In this document: piece after piece, positions 13,858 through 17,953 of the stretch
Position numbering within the stretch: the first letter of the stretch is position 1
Layout: the number at the start of each line of letters is the position of its first letter
Source of the DNA: SZAS-79 sp038329645
GTDB lineage: Bacteria > Pseudomonadota > Gammaproteobacteria > Burkholderiales > SG8-39
Assembly: GCA_038329645.1 (NCBI GenBank)
Contig: JBBQNG010000063.1
Location: 1 to 17,953 of the forward strand
Length of the DNA stretch: 17,953 nucleotides
Reading direction: 5' to 3'
Made by a program: the position numbers and the translations under genes
Notes under the pieces: model-generated
Databases searched by the model: none
Told to the model about the DNA's origin: nothing
The model's input: only the letters and a program-made list of their open reading frames with translations

Positions 13858-15303
13858 ATGGGCAGTAACGGCAGGGGCAGCAGAATCAGACAGATAGGCC
13901 TGGTCCTCGGCGGCGTGATCGCCGGTGTGCTGGTCAGCCTCAACTTCCAAGCGATTGCACAGCGCGACCGCTCGCCGTTGCCTATCGAGGAACTGCGCGC
14001 ATTCACCGAGGTGTTCGGCGCGATCAAGTCCAACTACGTCGAGCCGGTCGAGGACAAGAAGCTGATCAGCGAGGCCATCAACGGCATGCTGACCGGGCTG
14101 GACCCGCATTCGGCGTATCTCGATGCGGACGCGTTCAAGGAACTGCAGGTCGGCACCCAGGGCCAGTTCGGGGGCCTCGGCATCGAAGTCGGCATGGAAG
14201 ACGGTTTCGTCAAGGTGGTGTCGCCCATCGAGGACACACCCGCGTACCGCGCCGGCGTGAAGCCCAACGACCTCATCGTCAAGCTCGACGAGACGCCGGT
14301 GAAGGGCATGTCCCTCAACGACGCGGTCAAGAAGATGCGCGGCAAGCCCAATACCAGCATCACCCTGACGATCTCGCGCAAAGGCGAACCGCAGCTCATC
14401 GTCATCACGCTGCAGCGCGCGATCATCCGCGTGCAGAGTGTGAAATCCAAGGTCGTCGAGCCCGGCTACGGCTACGTTCGCGTCTCGCAGTTCCAGGAGG
14501 CCACCGCCGAGAGCCTCGTCAAGGCGCTCGACAACATGTACAAGCAGGGTCCGCCGCTGAAGGGGCTCGTGCTCGACCTGCGCAACGATCCGGGCGGTCT
14601 CCTTTACGGCGCGGTCGCGATCTCGGCCACCTTCCTGCCGCAGAAGAGCCTCGTCGTCTCGACCGACGGCCGCACCGAGGATGCCAAGCGCAAGTACTTC
14701 GCTTCGCCCGACGACTACCTGCGCGGAGGCGGACGCGACGACTTCCTCCGCAACCTGCCGGCAGGCGTGAAGAATGTGCCGATGGTGGTGCTCGTCAACG
14801 GCGGCTCGGCCTCGGCCTCGGAAATCGTTGCCGGCGCGCTGCAGGATTACAAGCGCGCCACCGTGATGGGCACGCAGAGCTTCGGCAAGGGCTCGGTGCA
14901 AACCATCATGCCACTGGGTAACAGCACCGCGATCAAGCTCACCACGGCGCGCTACTACACGCCGAGCGGCCGCTCGATCCAGGCCAAGGGCATCACGCCG
15001 GACATCATCGTCGAGGAGCCGGGAGCGAACACGGTAGCGCGCCTGCGCGAAGCGGACCTTACGCGCCACCTGATCAACCCGAAGGACAAGGAAGCCGCCG
15101 AGAAAGAAGAAGCCGCGGCCGCCGAACGTGCCGCGGCTTCCGCCAAGAACAAGCCCGCGGCGGACGATCCTGCCAGGAAGCCGATCGAGCTCGGCTCGAA
15201 GGACGACTTCCAGCTCATGCAGGCGCTTGCGCACCTAAAGGGCCAGCCCGTGCTGGGCGCGCCGCCGAAGACCGTCGCCGACGCCAAGGTTCCCGGCGGC
15301 TGA
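13858..15303 (+). CDS. ctpA: S41 family carboxy-terminal processing peptidase
   Basis: This 481-residue exported serine protease has an N-terminal signal or anchor (about 11-34), a PDZ domain (about 100-185, GGLGIEVGMEDGFVKVVSP) and the S41 core. The catalytic triad Ser-Lys-Gln is S319 in GGSASASE, K344 in SFGKGSVQ and Q348, with the 25-residue Ser-Lys spacing of CtpB. LDLRNDPGGLL is typical of the family. A lysine-, glutamate- and alanine-rich stretch at about 409-436 precedes a final GSKDDFQLMQALAHLKG tail. AGGAG lies 9 bases before the ATG. Next to the EnvC-like gene it may help control cell-wall hydrolases, as CTP proteases do in other proteobacteria; that link is inference. Confidence 0.95.
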   Translation: MGSNGRGSRIRQIGLVLGGVIAGVLVSLNFQAIAQRDRSPLPIEELRAFTEVFGAIKSNYVEPVEDKKLISEAINGMLTGLDPHSAYLDADAFKELQVGTQGQFGGLGIEVGMEDGFVKVVSPIEDTPAYRAGVKPNDLIVKLDETPVKGMSLNDAVKKMRGKPNTSITLTISRKGEPQLIVITLQRAIIRVQSVKSKVVEPGYGYVRVSQFQEATAESLVKALDNMYKQGPPLKGLVLDLRNDPGGLLYGAVAISATFLPQKSLVVSTDGRTEDAKRKYFASPDDYLRGGGRDDFLRNLPAGVKNVPMVVLVNGGSASASEIVAGALQDYKRATVMGTQSFGKGSVQTIMPLGNSTAIKLTTARYYTPSGRSIQAKGITPDIIVEEPGANTVARLREADLTRHLINPKDKEAAEKEEAAAAERAAASAKNKPAADDPARKPIELGSKDDFQLMQALAHLKGQPVLGAPPKTVADAKVPGG

Positions 15304-15320
15304 TACCCGGGGAGGGGGCG

Positions 15321-16073
15321 GTGGATGACGCGCAGCTGCTGCGCTACAGCCGCCACCTCCTGCTCGAGGAGTTCGGCATTGAGGCGCAACAGCGCCTCGC
15401 CTCCAGCCATGCATTGATCGTCGGCGCGGGCGGCCTGGGCTGCCCCGCCGCGCTCTACCTCGCGGCAAGCGGCATCGGCAGGATCACGATTGCCGATGGC
15501 GACAAAGTCGATGCGACCAACCTGCAGCGCCAAATCCTCTATCGCGACAAGACCGTCGGCGCGCCGAAAGCCGCCGCCGCACGCGAAGCACTGCGCGAAA
15601 TCAATCCGCAAGTCGAAGTCGTCGCGCTTGGGGAGCGGCTGGAAGGCGCCGCGCTCGAACACCTCGTCGCCGGCGCGGATGTGGTGCTCGACTGCACCGA
15701 CAACTTCGCCACGCGGCATGCGCTCAACCGCGCCTGCGTAAACGCCTCTAAGCCGCTGGTATCGGGGGCGGCGATCCGGTTCGACGGCCAGCTCGCGGTG
15801 TTCGACCTGCGGTGTGCGGACTCGCCCTGTTACTCCTGCCTGTTTCCGGAAAGCGCCGAAGCAGAAGATGTGGGGTGTTCGGTGATGGGCGTGTTCTCGC
15901 CGCTCACCGGCACCATCGGCACGTTGCAGGCGGCCGAAGCGATCAAGCTCCTGTGCGGCATTGGCGAGTCGCTCGACGGGCGGCTGCAGATGTTCGATGC
16001 GCTGCATGCAGAATGGCGCACGGTGCGCGTGCCCAAAGACCCGGCCTGCCCGATCTGCTGCGCAAAATCATGA
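15321..16073 (+). CDS. moeB: MoeB/ThiF-type sulfur-carrier adenylyltransferase
   Basis: This 250-residue E1-like enzyme adenylates the C-terminal glycine of a small sulfur carrier (MoaD for molybdopterin or ThiS for thiamine). Visible are RYSRHLLLEEFG (9-19), the ATP loop GAGGLG (35-40), NLQRQILY (67-74), DCTDNFATR (124-132), the zinc cysteines C170/C173 and C243/C246 and the conserved C186. It lacks the C-terminal rhodanese domain that some relatives carry. No carrier gene is nearby, so MoaD and ThiS cannot be told apart here. The start is GTG, preceded by GGGGAGGGGGC. It ends the gpmA run, 17 bases after ctpA. Confidence 0.9.
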   Translation: MDDAQLLRYSRHLLLEEFGIEAQQRLASSHALIVGAGGLGCPAALYLAASGIGRITIADGDKVDATNLQRQILYRDKTVGAPKAAAAREALREINPQVEVVALGERLEGAALEHLVAGADVVLDCTDNFATRHALNRACVNASKPLVSGAAIRFDGQLAVFDLRCADSPCYSCLFPESAEAEDVGCSVMGVFSPLTGTIGTLQAAEAIKLLCGIGESLDGRLQMFDALHAEWRTVRVPKDPACPICCAKS

Positions 16074-16089
16074 ACAATTAGTTTGGTAG

Positions 16090-16108
16090 AATGGCTACTG
16101 GAGCCATT
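16090..16108. repeat. Perfect hairpin, first of an abutting pair
   Basis: AATGGCT (16090-16096) and AGCCATT (16102-16108) form a perfect 7-bp stem around the loop ACTGG. It lies in the 72-base AT-rich gap between the converging moeB and slmA genes. No T run follows on either strand, so it is not a standard intrinsic terminator. Confidence 0.6.
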
Positions 16109-16132
16109 AACAGGCGTATAGGTTTGCCTGTT
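16109..16132. repeat. Perfect hairpin, second of an abutting pair
   Basis: AACAGGC (16109-16115) and GCCTGTT (16126-16132) form a perfect 7-bp stem around a 10-base loop, starting at the base directly after the first hairpin. On the plus strand it is followed by CTGAAAAA; on the minus strand a TTTTT run lies before it, not after. It could end moeB and slmA transcripts or protect their 3' ends. Confidence 0.6.
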
Positions 16133-16145
16133 CTGAAAAATATAC

Positions 16146-16733
16146 CTAGCCGATATAACGCCAGTGGCCGGCGAGCGATTCGGATGGCTTTTTCGCAAAG
16201 CCGCTGTGCGCGTAGGAGTGCAGGCAGCCGATCGCATAGCGCGTCAGCGCGGCCGCGTGCGAAGCCGGATCGCTGCCGTTATCGGGCGCCTCCTGCGAGG
16301 CCGCCACTTTCAGCGACTGCTTGAGCGTCGCCTCGAAGCGGTCGAAGAACTGGTTGATGCGCGCCTGCAGGCGCTCGTGCTCGCCGACCAGCGCCTCGCC
16401 GGTGAGCACGCGCACCATGCCCGGGTTGGTTTCCGCGAACGCGAGCAGCGTCTCGATCAGGCGTGGTGCCTGGCGGCGCACGTCGGACTCTTCTTCGGCA
16501 ATGCGGTTGGCAAGCGTGAAGATCGAGCTCTCGATGAATTCGATGAGGCCCTCGTACATCTGCGCTTTCGAGGCGAAGTGGCGATACAGCGCGGCCTCGG
16601 AAACGTCGAGCCGCTCGGCGAGCGCGGCCGTGGTGATCTTCTCCCAGCGCGGCGACTCGAGGATTCCGGCCAGGGCCTTGAGGATCTCCAGGCGCCGTTC
16701 GCCCTTTTTGCGTTCACTCTTCTCGCGCGGCAT
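16146..16733 (-). CDS. slmA: Nucleoid occlusion factor SlmA (TetR-type)
   Basis: This 195-residue DNA-binding protein of the TetR fold blocks FtsZ ring assembly over the nucleoid. The N-terminal helix-turn-helix is visible in ITTAALAERLDVSEAALYRHFASKAQMYEGLIEF (about 33-66), followed by an all-helical dimer domain with TNPGMVRVLTGEALVGEHERLQARINQFF. Length and sequence are close to SlmA rather than to a ligand-sensing TetR repressor. The frame closes just upstream, so the ATG is the only start. It sits 38 bases after the nucleotidase gene, and a five-codon mini-frame ends one base before its ATG (separate entry). Confidence 0.93.
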   Translation of the reverse strand: MPREKSERKKGERRLEILKALAGILESPRWEKITTAALAERLDVSEAALYRHFASKAQMYEGLIEFIESSIFTLANRIAEEESDVRRQAPRLIETLLAFAETNPGMVRVLTGEALVGEHERLQARINQFFDRFEATLKQSLKVAASQEAPDNGSDPASHAAALTRYAIGCLHSYAHSGFAKKPSESLAGHWRYIG

Positions 16734-16734
16734 C

Positions 16735-16752
16735 TCAGGCGTCGGTGTTCAT
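16735..16752 (-). other. Five-codon mini-frame just upstream of slmA
   Basis: ATG-AAC-ACC-GAC-GCC-TGA lies in the gap between the nucleotidase gene and slmA, and its TGA is one base from the slmA ATG (TGAGATG). If translated, ribosomes stopping here could re-initiate on slmA, which has no clear Shine-Dalgarno. It has no clear Shine-Dalgarno itself, so chance is quite possible. Confidence 0.2.
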
Positions 16753-16771
16753 GGTCGCGCAGATTGTATCG

Positions 16772-17461
16772 CTAGAACGCGCCGCGGGGGATTTGCGGCG
16801 CCGCGTTGCGAAACACGTGGCGCGGGAGTTCGAGCACCGACGCGATCCTGAGGTCGACATAGCGCGGCTTCGAGACGCCGCCGGCCACCCAAACGGTGGC
16901 GATGCCCAGGCGCTTGGCCGCCTGCAGGTTCTCGAGCATGTCATCGACGAACACGCAGCGGCGCGGGTCGAGCTTGTGGGCGCGCATGAGCACATGGAAA
17001 CCCGCCGAGGCGGGTTTGGGGCGGTAGCGCGTGCTCTCGATCGTATACACGGCGTCGAAATGCCGCCGCACGCCCATCGCGCGCAGGATCTGCTCCACGT
17101 AATGGCGCGGCGCGTTGGAGAACACGAGCTTGGTGCCGCCCAGGCGGACCAGCGCGTGCCGCAGCGCGTTGTCGTGGACGAGCATCCCACCGAGCTCAGG
17201 GAAGCGGTGGGTCGCGCTCAGGAATTCGCGCGGGTCGGTGCCGTGGTGGCGCATGAGGCCCGAGAGCGTTGTGCCGTACTTCGCCCAGAATCCGGCGCGG
17301 ATTGTATTGGCGCCCGCCTCGTCGACGCCGAACTTACGCATAACGAACTCATTGATCTGTACGTGCATCGACGGGAAGATATGCACGCGCGCATCGTGCA
17401 GCGTGTTGTCGAGGTCGAAGATCCACACCCGCCGCGACGGCGGGATGCCGGCGATGCGCAT
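16772..17461 (-). CDS. Pyrimidine 5'-nucleotidase (HAD superfamily)
   Basis: This 229-residue cytoplasmic phosphatase is of the haloacid dehalogenase superfamily. Motif I is DLDNTL (D16 nucleophile, D18), motif II S115 in VFSNAP, motif III K149 in RPKP and motif IV FVDDMLENL (D173, D174). An inserted helical cap at about 22-90 fits the pyrimidine 5'-nucleotidase group, which dephosphorylates UMP- or CMP-like nucleotides; exact substrate preference is not readable. Its ATG shares one base with the argB stop (TAATG), indicating translational coupling. The order argB-nucleotidase-slmA is a familiar betaproteobacterial arrangement. Confidence 0.9.
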   Translation of the reverse strand: MRIAGIPPSRRVWIFDLDNTLHDARVHIFPSMHVQINEFVMRKFGVDEAGANTIRAGFWAKYGTTLSGLMRHHGTDPREFLSATHRFPELGGMLVHDNALRHALVRLGGTKLVFSNAPRHYVEQILRAMGVRRHFDAVYTIESTRYRPKPASAGFHVLMRAHKLDPRRCVFVDDMLENLQAAKRLGIATVWVAGGVSKPRYVDLRIASVLELPRHVFRNAAPQIPRGAF

Positions 17462-17953
17462 TACTTGGAGCGGATCAGCGTGCCCACGCCCTGGTCGGTC
17501 AGCACCTCGAGCAGCAGCGCGTGCGGCACGCGCCCGTCGATGATGTGGACCGCCTTGACCCCGCTGCGCGCGGCTTCGAGCGCCGAGGAGATCTTCGGTA
17601 GCATGCCGCCCGACAGCGTGCCGCTGGCCACCATCTCGTCGATCTGGCGCGGCGTGACGCCGGTGAGCAGCTTGCCTTTCTCGTCGAGCACGCCGGGCGT
17701 GTTGGTGAGGAGCACGAGCTTTTCGGCCTTGAGGACTTCGGCGAGCTTGCCCGCGACGAGGTCGGCGTTGATGTTGTAGCTCTCTCCCTCCTGCCCGACT
17801 CCGATCGGCGCGACGACCGGGATGAAGCCGCCGGCCTCGAGCGCCGTGATCACCGAGGGCTCGATCGATTCGATTTCGCCGACCTGCCCGATGTCGACGA
17901 ATTCGTCCGGCTTGTCCTTCGAGGGCATCAGCAGCTTCCTCGCGCGGATGAAA
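17461..17953 (-). CDS. argB: Acetylglutamate kinase, C-terminal part (5' end outside window)
   Basis: About 163 C-terminal residues of ArgB, which phosphorylates N-acetylglutamate in the second step of arginine synthesis. The frame runs off the window edge: the terminal bases continue the coding sequence as FIRARKLL before MPSKDKPDEFVDIGQVG, so the internal ATG at 17928 is not the start. Recognisable segments are GEIESI, PVVAPIGVGQEGESYNINADLVAG, LLTNTPGVLD and SGGMLPKISSALEAARSGVKAVHIIDGRVPHALLLEVLTDQGVGT. The protein ends in the usual LIRSK-like tail. It leads the run continuing into the nucleotidase and slmA. Confidence 0.96.
   Translation of the reverse strand, partial: FIRARKLLMPSKDKPDEFVDIGQVGEIESIEPSVITALEAGGFIPVVAPIGVGQEGESYNINADLVAGKLAEVLKAEKLVLLTNTPGVLDEKGKLLTGVTPRQIDEMVASGTLSGGMLPKISSALEAARSGVKAVHIIDGRVPHALLLEVLTDQGVGTLIRSK

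Noticed and set aside
13768..15234. A 488-codon minus-strand open frame opposite ctpA
   Set aside because: It is antisense to an intact S41 protease, with composition typical of a GC-rich shadow frame and no domain or ribosome site.
1..17953. A new defence, mobile or biosynthetic system
   Set aside because: Every sizeable frame is accounted for by housekeeping families in familiar order. There are no transposase, integrase, nuclease, toxin, reverse transcriptase, repeat array or tRNA-edge signals.

Overview
The window reads as an ordinary, gene-dense stretch of chromosome from a GC-rich betaproteobacterium. This rests on recognised proteins and their order: cytochrome oxidase genes with DUF2970, DUF2909 and DUF2244 partners, grxC-secB-gpsA, gpmA-envC-ctpA-moeB, and argB-nucleotidase-slmA. 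I cannot assign a genus. No insertion sequence, phage gene, CRISPR array, tRNA or rRNA is visible.

Left region (1-5453). A convergent small twin-membrane protein gene (DUF2909) is followed by a seven-gene minus-strand operon for an aa3/caa3-type cytochrome c oxidase. In transcription order it is DUF2244 gene, ctaC (subunit II with a fused cytochrome c domain), ctaD (subunit I), a 30-residue single-span protein, ctaG (Cox11 copper chaperone), DUF2970 gene and ctaE (subunit III). It has a plausible sigma70 promoter at 5491-5519 and ends at a textbook intrinsic terminator at 270-299.

Middle region (5566-9128). The minus-strand pair amidase-bioC diverges from the plus-strand pair comF-trmL. The 95-base divergent region holds back-to-back candidate promoters sharing their -35 area, and a perfect 14-base palindrome inside the amidase promoter. 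The bioC frame has no ATG, GTG or TTG near the expected start.

Central operon (9136-11760, minus). A membrane-anchored rhodanese, glutaredoxin 3 (grxC), secB, an exported SH3-domain protein and gpsA are packed with gaps of 1 to 34 bases. This is the usual redox, secretion and phospholipid-precursor cluster.

Right region (11893-17953). Plus-strand gpmA, an EnvC-like divisome factor, a carboxy-terminal processing protease and a MoeB/ThiF-type adenylyltransferase form one run. They converge on a minus-strand run of argB (cut by the window edge), a pyrimidine 5'-nucleotidase and slmA. The AT-rich gap between the two runs holds two abutting perfect hairpins.

I see no convincing new multi-gene system. 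The points most worth a second look are the missing canonical bioC start, the operator-like palindrome, the tandem hairpins and several very small genes. Protein calls rest on family resemblance recognised by eye; no search was run.
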